Part shown: positions 8,848-16,482 of the stretch, piece by piece
Numbering within the stretch: the first letter of the stretch is position 1
Layout: every line of letters begins with the position of its first letter
Assembly (NCBI RefSeq): GCF_014395425.1
Contig: NZ_CP060711.1
Span: forward strand, 3,100,001-3,164,000
DNA: 64,000 bases
Source of the DNA: Thermomonas brevis
Lineage (GTDB): Bacteria; Pseudomonadota; Gammaproteobacteria; Xanthomonadales; Xanthomonadaceae
Direction of reading: 5' to 3'
The notes under the pieces: generated by a model
Told to the model about the DNA's origin: nothing
Databases searched by the model: none
The model's input: the letters and a program-made list of their open reading frames with translations, nothing else
Translations under genes and position numbers: made by a program

Positions 8848-9287
8848 GCGCCATCGGCCTGCGCAAGGTGGCGCTGTATCTCGCATCCCTGGACGAGCGC
8901 GAGCGCAGGGCGCTGACGGTGGGCTTGCCGCCGGCTTCGATGCAGGTCTTGCAACCACTCATCGCCGAAGTCATTCGGCATGGTTGGCGCGATCCCGAGC
9001 TCGTCGGACGCGCGCTTGCAGGAGACATGCAGGGCTTGACGGCGCAATCGACGCTTCCGGTGGAAACCTTGTCGAAGTTGGCGGAGCGGCTTCCCGCAGA
9101 CTGGATTGCTCGCGTCTTCGCGGCGAATCCCGCCATCGACACGCACTTCCTGGTGGCGATGCTGGATGCGCCGGTCTCGCTGCAAGTGCGGAACGAGTTG
9201 AAGCGGATTCCAAAGCTTCCCGAAAAGCTCCGTGAAGCCATTCTTGCGGAAGCCGACGAGCTGCAGGAGGAACAATGCGTCGCCTGA
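8844..9287 (+). CDS. Short FliG-like protein in the FliG position
   Basis: A 147-residue protein between fliF and fliH, where fliG is expected. The N-terminus (MSAIGLRKVALYLASLDERERRAL, then LPPASMQVLQPLIAEV) resembles the FliG N-terminal domain that binds FliF. The rest is helical (LPVETLSKLAERLPADWIARVF, ELKRIPKLPEKLREAILAEA). I see no EHPQ motif and none of the charged torque helix of the FliG C-terminal domain; standard FliG has about 330 residues. Both ends are fixed by overlaps with fliF (ATGA) and fliH (13 bases), and no other frame in the interval continues the similarity, so it is genuinely short. The FliG assignment is mainly positional. Confidence 0.6.
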   Translation: MSAIGLRKVALYLASLDERERRALTVGLPPASMQVLQPLIAEVIRHGWRDPELVGRALAGDMQGLTAQSTLPVETLSKLAERLPADWIARVFAANPAIDTHFLVAMLDAPVSLQVRNELKRIPKLPEKLREAILAEADELQEEQCVA

Positions 9288-9940
9288 CGCCGGAAACCCT
9301 GCGGATCCCCACCCAGCCAGTCCGGCTGGGTGCTGCCGTTGTGCAGCCCATTCCCCGCGAACCGATCGAGCGGGAGGATGATGCAAAAAAGATGCTCCAG
9401 ACCGCCTACGACGAAGCTCGTGACCGCGGCTTCGACGAAGGGATGAAGGATGCCGCGCGCGAGATCGACCGGCGCGTGGAGAAAATCGCCCAGCGTTTGG
9501 AGCGGGAACATGCCGACGAAACGCGGAAGCTGCAGGAACGGGAAAGTGCGCTGCGGCGGCTGTGCGAGGGCGTCGCCGATGCCATCGGGAATTTCGGAAA
9601 AGGCAGTGAGGACGTGGCGGTGGAGGCGGCCTACGCGGCGCTGGTGCGTCTGTTGGGGGCTTCTGCAGCGGATCGCTCGCTTCTGCAGACGCACTGCTTG
9701 GCTGTGATCCGCGAATTCGGCGATCCGCCGGCAACGTTGCGGGTCAGCGAAGGCGATCTGGAACTGCTGGATCTTGCGGCGCTTCCTCTTCCGGTCGAAG
9801 CCGATCGCAGGCTTGCGTCCGGGCAGTGCATCATCGAAACGGCCAGGGGGCAGTTCGATTGTGGATTGGATGCCCGTCTCGATGCGATCCAGCAGGCATT
9901 TCTCACTGGCTTGCGCGAGCACCGGAGCGCGTCGGCATGA
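9275..9940 (+). CDS. fliH: FliH, export ATPase regulator
   Basis: A 221-residue FliH/YscL-type stator protein that holds the FliI ATPase at the export gate. The central region is a charged coiled coil (EARDRGFDEGMKDAAREIDR, VEKIAQRLEREHADETRKLQ) and the C-terminal part has GQCIIETARGQFDCGLDARL, the family's typical late strand region. It overlaps the FliG-like gene by 13 bases and fliI by ATGA. Confidence 0.88.
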   Translation: MRRLTPETLRIPTQPVRLGAAVVQPIPREPIEREDDAKKMLQTAYDEARDRGFDEGMKDAAREIDRRVEKIAQRLEREHADETRKLQERESALRRLCEGVADAIGNFGKGSEDVAVEAAYAALVRLLGASAADRSLLQTHCLAVIREFGDPPATLRVSEGDLELLDLAALPLPVEADRRLASGQCIIETARGQFDCGLDARLDAIQQAFLTGLREHRSASA

Positions 9941-11256
9941 AGCTGGCGAACCGGCTCATTGAAAAGCTCGGGGAAGCGGAGATGGTGCAGCGTCTTGGGC
10001 GTCTGGAAGCGTTCAATGGGCTGGTAATCGAATCGATAGGTCCCGATGCGCGCCTCGGCGAACTCTGCGAATTGATGCCGTGCGATGGCAGGGAGGCAAT
10101 TCAGGCGGAAGTGGTTGGCTTTCGGCAGGGGCGCGTGTTGCTGATGCCTTACGGAAACGTGCACGGCATTTCGCCAGGCAGCCGGATTCGTGCGACCGGC
10201 AGGGCATTGCGCGTTCCCGTGGGAGACGCGCTGCTGGGACGCGTCGTGGATGCGTTCGGACGGCCGCTGGATGCGAAAGGCGAGCTGCATCTGTCAAAGC
10301 ACTATCCGTTGCACCGCGAGCCGATCAATCCCTTGGAACGCGCGGCGATCTCCGATGTGCTGGAAACAGGCATTCGGGGCGTGGATGGACTGCTGACGAT
10401 GGGCGTCGGTCAGAGGATGGGCGTGTTCGCCGGCAGCGGCGTGGGCAAGAGCACGCTGCTTGGCATGATGGCGCGCCATGTGCGCGCCGATGTCACCGTA
10501 TTGGCCCTGGTTGGGGAGCGGGGGCGGGAAGTTGGCGATTTCCTGTCGCATGCCTTGGGCGAGGACGGGCTTCGTCGTTCCGTGGTGATCGCGGCGACCG
10601 CGGACCAGCCCGCGCTGGTCCGCACGCATGCGGTGCACGCGGCACACGCCGTGGCCGAGTATTTTCGCGACCAGGGGAAATCGGTGCTCCTGATCGTGGA
10701 TTCGATGACGCGTTTTGCGATGGCACAGCGTGAGATTGGCCTGGCCACCGGAGAACCACCGACCTTCCGCGGCTATACGCCATCGGTCTTCGCACAGCTC
10801 CCGCGTCTGCTCGAGCGATGCGGACGGCTCGCGCGAGGCGGGTCGATCTCGGCCATCTACAGCGTGCTGGTCGAGGGCGACGACATGAACGAACCCGTCA
10901 CCGACCACATGCGCGCCATTCTCGACGGCCATATCGTGCTGACCCGCGAGCTAGCGGCACGCGGCCATCTGCCGGCCATCGACATGCTGCAAAGCACCAG
11001 CAGATTGATGGGGCAACTGGCTTCCAAGGACGAGCAGGCCGTAGCGCGCGAGATCAAACGGTTGATCGCCACCTACGAGAGTTCCCGCGACCTGATCGAG
11101 CTGGGGGCGCATCAGCGTGGCGTGAACCCGCTGCTGGACACCGCGGTGGACAGGAAACCCCTGCTGGATGCCGTGCTTTCGCAGGCTCCGGGTGAAGCCA
11201 CTCCGCGGATGGAGACGCTCGGCAAGTTGCGTCGGGCAATGGAGGCCACGGCATGA
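9937..11256 (+). CDS. fliI: FliI, flagellum-specific export ATPase
   Basis: FliI (439 aa) is the F1-beta-like ATPase of flagellar export. The P-loop is GSGVGKST (about residues 166-173), preceded by GVDGLLTMGVGQRMGVFAG; the Walker B strand is SVLLIVDSMTRFA, followed by QREIGLATGEPPT and the export-ATPase YTPSVFAQLPRLLER. ATG 9937 overlaps the fliH stop; the frame is open to 9826 but that extension lies in fliH and has no family similarity. Confidence 0.97.
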   Translation: MKLANRLIEKLGEAEMVQRLGRLEAFNGLVIESIGPDARLGELCELMPCDGREAIQAEVVGFRQGRVLLMPYGNVHGISPGSRIRATGRALRVPVGDALLGRVVDAFGRPLDAKGELHLSKHYPLHREPINPLERAAISDVLETGIRGVDGLLTMGVGQRMGVFAGSGVGKSTLLGMMARHVRADVTVLALVGERGREVGDFLSHALGEDGLRRSVVIAATADQPALVRTHAVHAAHAVAEYFRDQGKSVLLIVDSMTRFAMAQREIGLATGEPPTFRGYTPSVFAQLPRLLERCGRLARGGSISAIYSVLVEGDDMNEPVTDHMRAILDGHIVLTRELAARGHLPAIDMLQSTSRLMGQLASKDEQAVAREIKRLIATYESSRDLIELGAHQRGVNPLLDTAVDRKPLLDAVLSQAPGEATPRMETLGKLRRAMEATA

Positions 11257-11702
11257 ATCGACGGCTCGACAAGATGCGGAAGCTTGTCCGCTTCAGGGAA
11301 TTCCGGGAATCGATGGCTGCCGACAGTATGCGCCAGCGGCTTGCCGAAGCGAAGGAGGCCTCGCGGACGCTCGATTCGGCGCAGGAAGCCGTTGAAGAGG
11401 CGGAATCCTGGAAGGCGCGTTCCCTTTCCGGGGGCAGCGTCGATATCGGCCTGTACGGCTTTGCGCTGGAGAACGAACAGGAGACGATGGCGCGCCGTGA
11501 TGCCGCGAAAAGCGATCTCGAGGATTGTCGGCAACGCACGGAAAACGCCGCTAGCCAATGGCGTGAAGCGGCAACCGCGTCGCGCGTTGTCCGTGAGCGG
11601 GCGTTTGCGGAAAGTCGCCTTGTCATGGAGATCGGCGAGAAACGGATGTTCGATCAACTGGGCGATCTGCTGATTTCCAGGAAGGCGGATTCCAATGATT
11701 GA
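11253..11702 (+). CDS. fliJ: FliJ, export chaperone-escort protein
   Basis: A 149-residue, almost wholly helical, charged protein (long coiled coil with few prolines), in the fliI-fliJ-fliK order. FliJ inserts as a stalk in the FliI hexamer and recycles chaperones. Sequence similarity in this family is weak, so the call rests on position, length (FliJ about 147) and coiled-coil composition. ATGA overlap with fliI and 8-base overlap with the next gene. Confidence 0.8.
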   Translation: MNRRLDKMRKLVRFREFRESMAADSMRQRLAEAKEASRTLDSAQEAVEEAESWKARSLSGGSVDIGLYGFALENEQETMARRDAAKSDLEDCRQRTENAASQWREAATASRVVRERAFAESRLVMEIGEKRMFDQLGDLLISRKADSND

Positions 11703-12714
11703 CGTACGTGTAAATCCCGCCACTGTTCCGGTCCCGATCGAATCCGGGCAGCGGAAACCTGCGCAGGATTTTTGCAGGTTTCTGGAATCTAACGCTCGGG
11801 AGAGGGACAGCGAGGCCGCAGATGCCGCGCGTTTGCAGTATGGGGACGCACCTGGGCATGCCCCCATCTTGCCTGTCTTGAATGGCGAATTCGGAAAGCC
11901 GGAGGGCATGGTGGCCGAGGGCGAGTGTGCAGGAGTCATCGAGGTCGTGATGGACGACACGGTGGCTGGTGCCCGCAGTCCGGATTTGTGGTCAGTCGTC
12001 GATGCCGGAACCGTTACGCCATCGATTCAGACTGTGGCCGTGGAAGCACACTTCGCCGAGCAGGAAGCCGGATACGAAAAGGGAAGCGATGGCTCGTTCG
12101 CAGGAAGTGGTGCGCTGGTGTCGATTCAGGACGCGCCGCAAATGCAAATGCGGACTGGTCCGGAGTGCGAGGAGTGGGTTCTCCGTCCTTGGCGCTTGCA
12201 GGCAGGGATGGGTCTTTCCTATCGGAGCGGAAATTCCCTGCCATTCCAGATGGATGGGAACACATTCGCCGCTGCGGCCGATGGGCCAAGTGCAGGTGAG
12301 GGAAAAGCCCCATTGATCGGTTCTGCAGGCGAAAGAGTATGGCCCGTATTGCAGGAAAACCTGCCGGTCGTTCCCGCGCATGGCGGAGCGATGCTTTTGA
12401 TCGCCGGCAATGGTGCGGATGGCGCCGATCCATACGCCCAGGCTGTCATCGGAAGCTGGAACAAGGGTGCATGGGTCCATTGGGCTCAACGATTGTTGCG
12501 CTGGAATGCAGGCGCGACTGAGAGTGAGAACGCCACCGCATGGGTGCGTGATTTCTCTCTCGAAGCAGACGAGATGCCCAGTCTGGTTGCCTCGCTGCGT
12601 GCATTTTCGGCAGGTCAGGGAATTTCGCTGGGCCGCATCGTGGTCAACGGACGCGAAGCCTGGGCGGCGGCTGGCTATTCACAACACATGGAGCGGAAAG
12701 GCGATGGCCGTTGA
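11695..12714 (+). CDS. FliK-like hook-length protein (by position)
   Basis: A 339-residue soluble protein with no signal peptide or membrane helix, between fliJ and flgD where fliK usually sits. The N-terminal two thirds are low in conservation. The C-terminal part (LVASLRAFSAGQGISLGRIVVNGREAW, residues about 300-326) resembles the substrate-specificity end of FliK, which interacts with FlhB. No gene-specific motif makes this certain. FliK would be secreted as a ruler during hook growth. Overlaps flgD by 11 bases. Confidence 0.55.
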   Translation: MIDVRVNPATVPVPIESGQRKPAQDFCRFLESNARERDSEAADAARLQYGDAPGHAPILPVLNGEFGKPEGMVAEGECAGVIEVVMDDTVAGARSPDLWSVVDAGTVTPSIQTVAVEAHFAEQEAGYEKGSDGSFAGSGALVSIQDAPQMQMRTGPECEEWVLRPWRLQAGMGLSYRSGNSLPFQMDGNTFAAAADGPSAGEGKAPLIGSAGERVWPVLQENLPVVPAHGGAMLLIAGNGADGADPYAQAVIGSWNKGAWVHWAQRLLRWNAGATESENATAWVRDFSLEADEMPSLVASLRAFSAGQGISLGRIVVNGREAWAAAGYSQHMERKGDGR

Positions 12715-13120
12715 TGCGATAGGGAGCGTTCTCAACGCTCAAAGCACGGAAACAAGCAAACAGAACAGCATTGATCAGGAAAGCTTCATCAAGCTGTTCC
12801 TGTCGCAGCTGCAATTCCAGGATCCGCTCGAACCGGTCGACAACCGCGAGTTTCTGGCGCAGCTGGCGCAGTTCTCGAACCTGGAGCAGGTGCGCCAGAC
12901 GACCGCCAATACCGAAGGGCTGCTGGTCATGCAATCGTCTTCCCAGGCATTGAGCCTGCTCGGCAAGACGGTGTCGCTCGTTGGCGACGGTACGGTCATC
13001 GATACCGGAGCGGTGATTGCCGTGGGGTTCACCAATTCCGGGCCGGAATTATCCGTGCAGACCACTTCAGGCCAAGTGCTCTCGAACGTCAGGCTTTCCC
13101 AAATCACCCTCGCGAAATAG
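12704..13120 (+). CDS. flgD: FlgD, hook-capping scaffold protein (short form)
   Basis: FlgD caps the growing hook. The diagnostic N-terminal segment is strong (SFIKLFLSQLQFQDPLEPVD, then NREFLAQLAQFSNLEQVRQT). The protein is only 138 residues, while common FlgD has about 220-230 with Tudor-like and FnIII-like domains; here a single small beta region (LGKTVSLVGDGTVIDTG ... LSNVRLSQITLAK) remains. ATG 12704 lies inside the end of the fliK-like gene, and flgE follows after 18 bases. Confidence 0.88.
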   Translation: MAVDAIGSVLNAQSTETSKQNSIDQESFIKLFLSQLQFQDPLEPVDNREFLAQLAQFSNLEQVRQTTANTEGLLVMQSSSQALSLLGKTVSLVGDGTVIDTGAVIAVGFTNSGPELSVQTTSGQVLSNVRLSQITLAK

Positions 13121-13138
13121 CCACTGGAGTCAAGCGAC

Positions 13139-14296
13139 ATGTTCCATGCACTCTTCAACAGTTTGTCCGGGCTTTTCAGCTTCTCCAAGAGCCTCGATAC
13201 CGTCAGCAACAATGTGGCGAACATGAACACGCCGGGTTTCCGCGGAAGCGATTCGTTCTTCGAGAACGTCAACGGCGGACGCGGTACGCGCATCGGTGGT
13301 GAGGGCGTGCGCGCCAATGCGGGAGATATCCGACAGACAGGTACGTCGACCGACCTGGCGATCGATGGAAGCGGCTATTTCATCCTGCGTGACGAACAGG
13401 GACGTTTCTTTTACACCCGCGCCGGTCAATTCCGTTTCGACGAGGCCGGTCGCCTGATCGATACCGCAACGGGCTATGAAGTCATGGCGATCGATGTACA
13501 GGGGAACTTGCAGGCCATCGATCTCGACGATTACCGCACGCTACAGCCGCAAGCGACGGGTGCCGTCCGGATGAGCGGCAATATCGTGCCGGGCACGGCG
13601 ACCACGAATGTCGGTTCCATCCAGATTTACGACACGACGGGGGGTGTGCATACGCTCACCGCGACGTTGACCGACAATGGTACCGTGACCGCCGGCAGCT
13701 ATCTCGTATCGGTCGTGGACGAAACCGGTGCAACCGTCGGTAGCGGCGAGGTGCGTTTCGGAACGGACGGGACTCCGGTTGCCGCTTTCAACGCATTGAC
13801 CCTGAATCTTTCCTATGGCGGTGTCGCTCAGGCCGTAACGCTCAATTTCGGTACGCCCGGCGCCTTCGACGGCGCCACCCGGTTGACCGGAATCGCCGCG
13901 AGTCTGAAGGCGCAAGCGCCCGACGGCCATCCGCTGCTTGGCGTCACCAGCCTGTCTTTCGACGACGAAGGCGTCATGCAGCTTGTTTATTCCTCGTCGG
14001 AAAAGCGCCAGGGTCCGCAGATCGCGTTGGCGTCGTTTCCGAGCGACAGCACGCTCGACATGGTTGGCGGACGCCTGGTCGCAGGTGCCAGCGTCGTCGG
14101 TCGCGAGATCGGGCGGCCCGGTGCCGGCGGTCTGGGGCGCATCGCCGGCAGCAGCCTGGAGATGTCGAACGTCGACCTCAATCAGGAGTTCGCGGACATG
14201 ATCATCATCCAGCGCGGCTATCAGGCCAGTTCGCGGGTGATGACCGTCAGCAACGAAATGATCGAGCAGTTGTACAACAGCTCGCGGGGCGGTTGA
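13139..14296 (+). CDS. flgE: FlgE, flagellar hook protein
   Basis: FlgE (385 aa; family about 400) polymerises as the hook. It has the N-terminal axial motif VSNNVANMNTPGFRGSDSFF, the FlgE/F/G second motif TSTDLAIDGSGYFIL ... YTRAGQFRFDEAGRLI, a variable threonine/glycine-rich middle, and the C-terminal helix SLEMSNVDLNQEFADMIIIQ with RGYQASSRVM. It follows flgD, its cap protein. The stop (14294-14296) overlaps the fliM start. Confidence 0.95.
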   Translation: MFHALFNSLSGLFSFSKSLDTVSNNVANMNTPGFRGSDSFFENVNGGRGTRIGGEGVRANAGDIRQTGTSTDLAIDGSGYFILRDEQGRFFYTRAGQFRFDEAGRLIDTATGYEVMAIDVQGNLQAIDLDDYRTLQPQATGAVRMSGNIVPGTATTNVGSIQIYDTTGGVHTLTATLTDNGTVTAGSYLVSVVDETGATVGSGEVRFGTDGTPVAAFNALTLNLSYGGVAQAVTLNFGTPGAFDGATRLTGIAASLKAQAPDGHPLLGVTSLSFDDEGVMQLVYSSSEKRQGPQIALASFPSDSTLDMVGGRLVAGASVVGREIGRPGAGGLGRIAGSSLEMSNVDLNQEFADMIIIQRGYQASSRVMTVSNEMIEQLYNSSRGG

Positions 14297-14841
14297 TGCG
14301 CCCGATGCGGATTCGCTGGCTCGGCGCGGCACGGCGTCGTGAGCTGCTCGATGCGCTGCAGGCGCAGGTTCGGCTTTGGTCGGAAGAATGGAGTGTTGCC
14401 CCGGACGCGTTCAAGATCGAGCCTGCTGATGACGATTCCCTGTCGGGCGCGGCCGGGTGGCATTGGAAGATGGCGGCCTGTGCAGCCGGAACGCTCCATC
14501 TCGGGGTAAGGCTGCGCATGCTCAATGCGCTTGGCGGACTGCTCGCCAACGCCAGCGTCGAGGATCGTCTTGGCCTGGGGCGCAGAGTCGGAGAGCGTGC
14601 GCTTCAGTCGCTTGCTGCCCGTTTGACGGGTGACGGCTCCATTGATCTCGCGGTCGGCGAAATGCCTTCAGTGAAAATGCGCGAGGCGAAGTTCGGCGGT
14701 CTTTACGTCAATCTGGTTGGCTGGGGCTTTGACGCGCTGCTTTGGCTGGACAGCGGTCTGTGCGATGTGCTGTGCCCCCACCGAGCAGGACGGCAGCGCC
14801 ACTGGATCGGAAAGAAGCCGCGCTTGGCCAGGAGACGATGA
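14296..14841 (+). CDS. FliM-like C-ring protein, N-terminal and middle part
   Basis: A 181-residue frame after flgE and before fliN, the slot for FliM. It has no clear domain signature alone, but the SpoA domain expected at the FliM C-terminus is encoded in the -1 frame immediately downstream. The frames could be joined at a run of five C (14775-14779): one extra C would give a 246-residue fusion continuing PPSRTAAPLDRKEAALGQET and then the SpoA domain. The alternative is a natural split, since the second frame starts ATGA at 14838 with AGGAG just upstream, as in the HrcQa/HrcQb pair of injectisomes. The start could also be TTG 14293. Confidence 0.6.
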   Translation: MRPMRIRWLGAARRRELLDALQAQVRLWSEEWSVAPDAFKIEPADDDSLSGAAGWHWKMAACAAGTLHLGVRLRMLNALGGLLANASVEDRLGLGRRVGERALQSLAARLTGDGSIDLAVGEMPSVKMREAKFGGLYVNLVGWGFDALLWLDSGLCDVLCPHRAGRQRHWIGKKPRLARRR

Positions 14842-15035
14842 TCTTGGATGTGGTCGTCGATCTCGGCCCAGCCACCGTCAACGACACCAGCGGACTACGC
14901 GTCGGCGAGGTGCTGGTATCGCGTACTCCTCTCAAGAATCTGTTCCATCTGGTCACTCCTGATGGAAAACGCATTGCCCGCGGCAGTCCCTGCAGGAACG
15001 GGACTTCGCTTGCCTTGCAGATCGAATCCGCCTGA
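14838..15035 (+). CDS. FliM/FliN-type SpoA domain protein (second part of split FliM)
   Basis: A 65-residue frame that is essentially one SpoA domain (MILDVVVDLGPATVND, LRVGEVLVSRTPLKN, PDGKRIARGSPCRNGTSLAL), the C-terminal module by which FliM binds FliN in the C ring. ATG 14838 overlaps the preceding stop (ATGA) and has AGGAG at 14830-14834, so separate translation is possible. The same frame is open upstream to the C5 run, so it may instead be the tail of a frameshifted fliM. Confidence 0.65.
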   Translation: MILDVVVDLGPATVNDTSGLRVGEVLVSRTPLKNLFHLVTPDGKRIARGSPCRNGTSLALQIESA

Positions 15036-15048
15036 TCCCTGGAATGCC

Positions 15049-15354
15049 ATGAACACCACGACTGTACACGCGATCGAATTTCCTGAAGCTCCGACTACGG
15101 AACCCACCGGTTCGGCGATCGTCGGCAAGGATATGAATCTGGTTGGCCATTTGCCGGTTTCGCTGTCGGCGATGATCGGTACCGTTTCCCTGACGGTGGA
15201 TCAACTCTACGCACTCAGGAAAGGCGAGGTCCTGACGATGAATGAGGATCTGGAGACGCCCGTGACGCTGAAGTTGAACGGAAAAGCGGTGGCGCGCGGC
15301 GAACTCGTTGCCGTCGATGAATGCTTCGGGATTCGCATCACCGAGTTGTCATGA
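15049..15354 (+). CDS. fliN: FliN, C-ring protein
   Basis: FliN (101 aa) forms the lower C ring and docks the FliH-FliI export complex. It has a short variable N-terminus and a SpoA domain (LVGHLPVSLSAMIGTVSLTV, DQLYALRKGEVLTMNEDLE, LNGKAVARGELVAVDECFGI). ATG 15049 was chosen since the similarity begins soon after and the upstream open frame overlaps the SpoA gene. ATGA overlap with fliO. Confidence 0.9.
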   Translation: MNTTTVHAIEFPEAPTTEPTGSAIVGKDMNLVGHLPVSLSAMIGTVSLTVDQLYALRKGEVLTMNEDLETPVTLKLNGKAVARGELVAVDECFGIRITELS

Positions 15355-15718
15355 TCTCGATCCGCTCTACGCTCATTGCGGGCGGTGCACCGGCGGGAAC
15401 GGTGAAGTCAGATGCGATTCCTTTCCGCCCGGATGCCGTCGTGTCGTTGCCGGAGGCCGGTGGTGTGCTGGCGGCGGCGCTGCTGTTGCTGGCCGCGTTC
15501 TATGGCCTGGCTTGGTACGCCAGGCGCGCGGGCTGGCTGGGTCGTTGGATGGGGGGCGGGCCACGTCTTCCAACGATGCGAGGAAGTTGGCGGTTCTGGA
15601 GCGTCTCGTCGTAAGCCGGAAAACGGTGCTCTACCGCATCCGGGACGGCGAGCAGGAATATTTGCTGGTCGAATCGTCGGCCTCGGCTGGCTTGACCGCG
15701 TCGGAGAGGCAAGCGTGA
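15351..15718 (+). CDS. fliO: FliO, export-gate assembly protein, frame broken at G6
   Basis: FliO helps assemble the FliP pore. The N-terminal part, from ATG 15351 (ATGA overlap with fliN), has one membrane helix (VLAAALLLLAAFYGLAWYARRAG). It then runs to an early stop at 15612-15614. The typical FliO cytoplasmic domain (RKLAVLERLVVSRKTVLYRI, DGEQEYLLVESSA) is found in the -1 frame from about 15557 to the stop at 15716-15718. The switch falls at a run of six G (15551-15556); a seventh G would give one continuous frame of about 122 residues. Either a sequence error or a recent frameshift. Confidence 0.75.
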
Positions 15719-16476
15719 AGGCGGTCGGTAGCGGCGCGCGCTGGTGGACGGTTGCGATTTTTCTGCTGATCGTCGTTTTCTTCATTCCCGATGCGTTCGC
15801 ACAGCCTTCGCAGGGGGTGGATGCATTGAGGGATGCGGCGCGGCAGGACTATTCACCCGTCGTGCGCACCTTCCTCCTGCTGAGCATGCTTTCGGTCGTC
15901 CCGATACTTTTGATCGGGCTGACCTCGTTCACTCGCATCATCATCGTGCTGTCGCTGCTCAGGCATGCGCTGGGATTGCCGCAGACGCCGCCGAACAGCG
16001 TGCTGGTGACTTTGGCGATCTTTCTGACCGTGTTTTCCATGGCGCCGGTGGTCGACGCAGTGAACAGCGGGGCAGTCCAGCCCTATCTGCAGGAGAAGAT
16101 CACCACGAAAGAAGCGCTGGATACGGGTGCGATTCCGGTTCGAGCCTTCATGGTCCGGCAGACGCGCGAGTCGGACTTGGTGGCCGTGCTCGAAATGGCC
16201 CACGCGCCGCGCCCGAAGACGATCGACGATATCAAGCTCACCCACCTCGCGCCAGCGTTCCTGCTCAGCGAGCTGAAGACGGCATTCCAGATCGGATTCG
16301 TGATCTTTCTGCCCTTTCTCCTGGTCGATATCGTAGTGGCTGCCATCCTTATGGCGCTGGGCATGATCATGGTGCCGCCGGGCACGATCAGTTTGCCGAT
16401 CAAGATATTGCTGTTCATCCTGGTCGATGGCTGGGTCCTGATCTCCCGGGCGTTGCTGAGCAGCTATTCGAGCTAG
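15715..16476 (+). CDS. fliP: FliP, flagellar export pore protein
   Basis: FliP (253 aa) is the main subunit of the export channel (FliPQR). A cleavable signal sequence (VAIFLLIVVFFIPDAFAQ), as is usual for FliP, precedes the family core: RTFLLLSMLSVVPILLIGLTSFTRIIIVLS, RHALGLPQTPPNSVLVTLAIFLT, and near the end LLVDIVVAAILMALGMIMVP. The start GTG 15715 overlaps the fliO stop (GTGA); the longer open frame back to 15412 is out of frame with both parts of fliO. Confidence 0.95.
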   Translation: MKAVGSGARWWTVAIFLLIVVFFIPDAFAQPSQGVDALRDAARQDYSPVVRTFLLLSMLSVVPILLIGLTSFTRIIIVLSLLRHALGLPQTPPNSVLVTLAIFLTVFSMAPVVDAVNSGAVQPYLQEKITTKEALDTGAIPVRAFMVRQTRESDLVAVLEMAHAPRPKTIDDIKLTHLAPAFLLSELKTAFQIGFVIFLPFLLVDIVVAAILMALGMIMVPPGTISLPIKILLFILVDGWVLISRALLSSYSS

Positions 16477-16482
16477 CCCCGC

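Noticed and set aside
14775..14779. Programmed -1 frameshifting at the C5 run in fliM
   Set aside because: No typical slippery heptamer with downstream structure is evident, and three other breaks at homopolymers make error or a simple split more likely.
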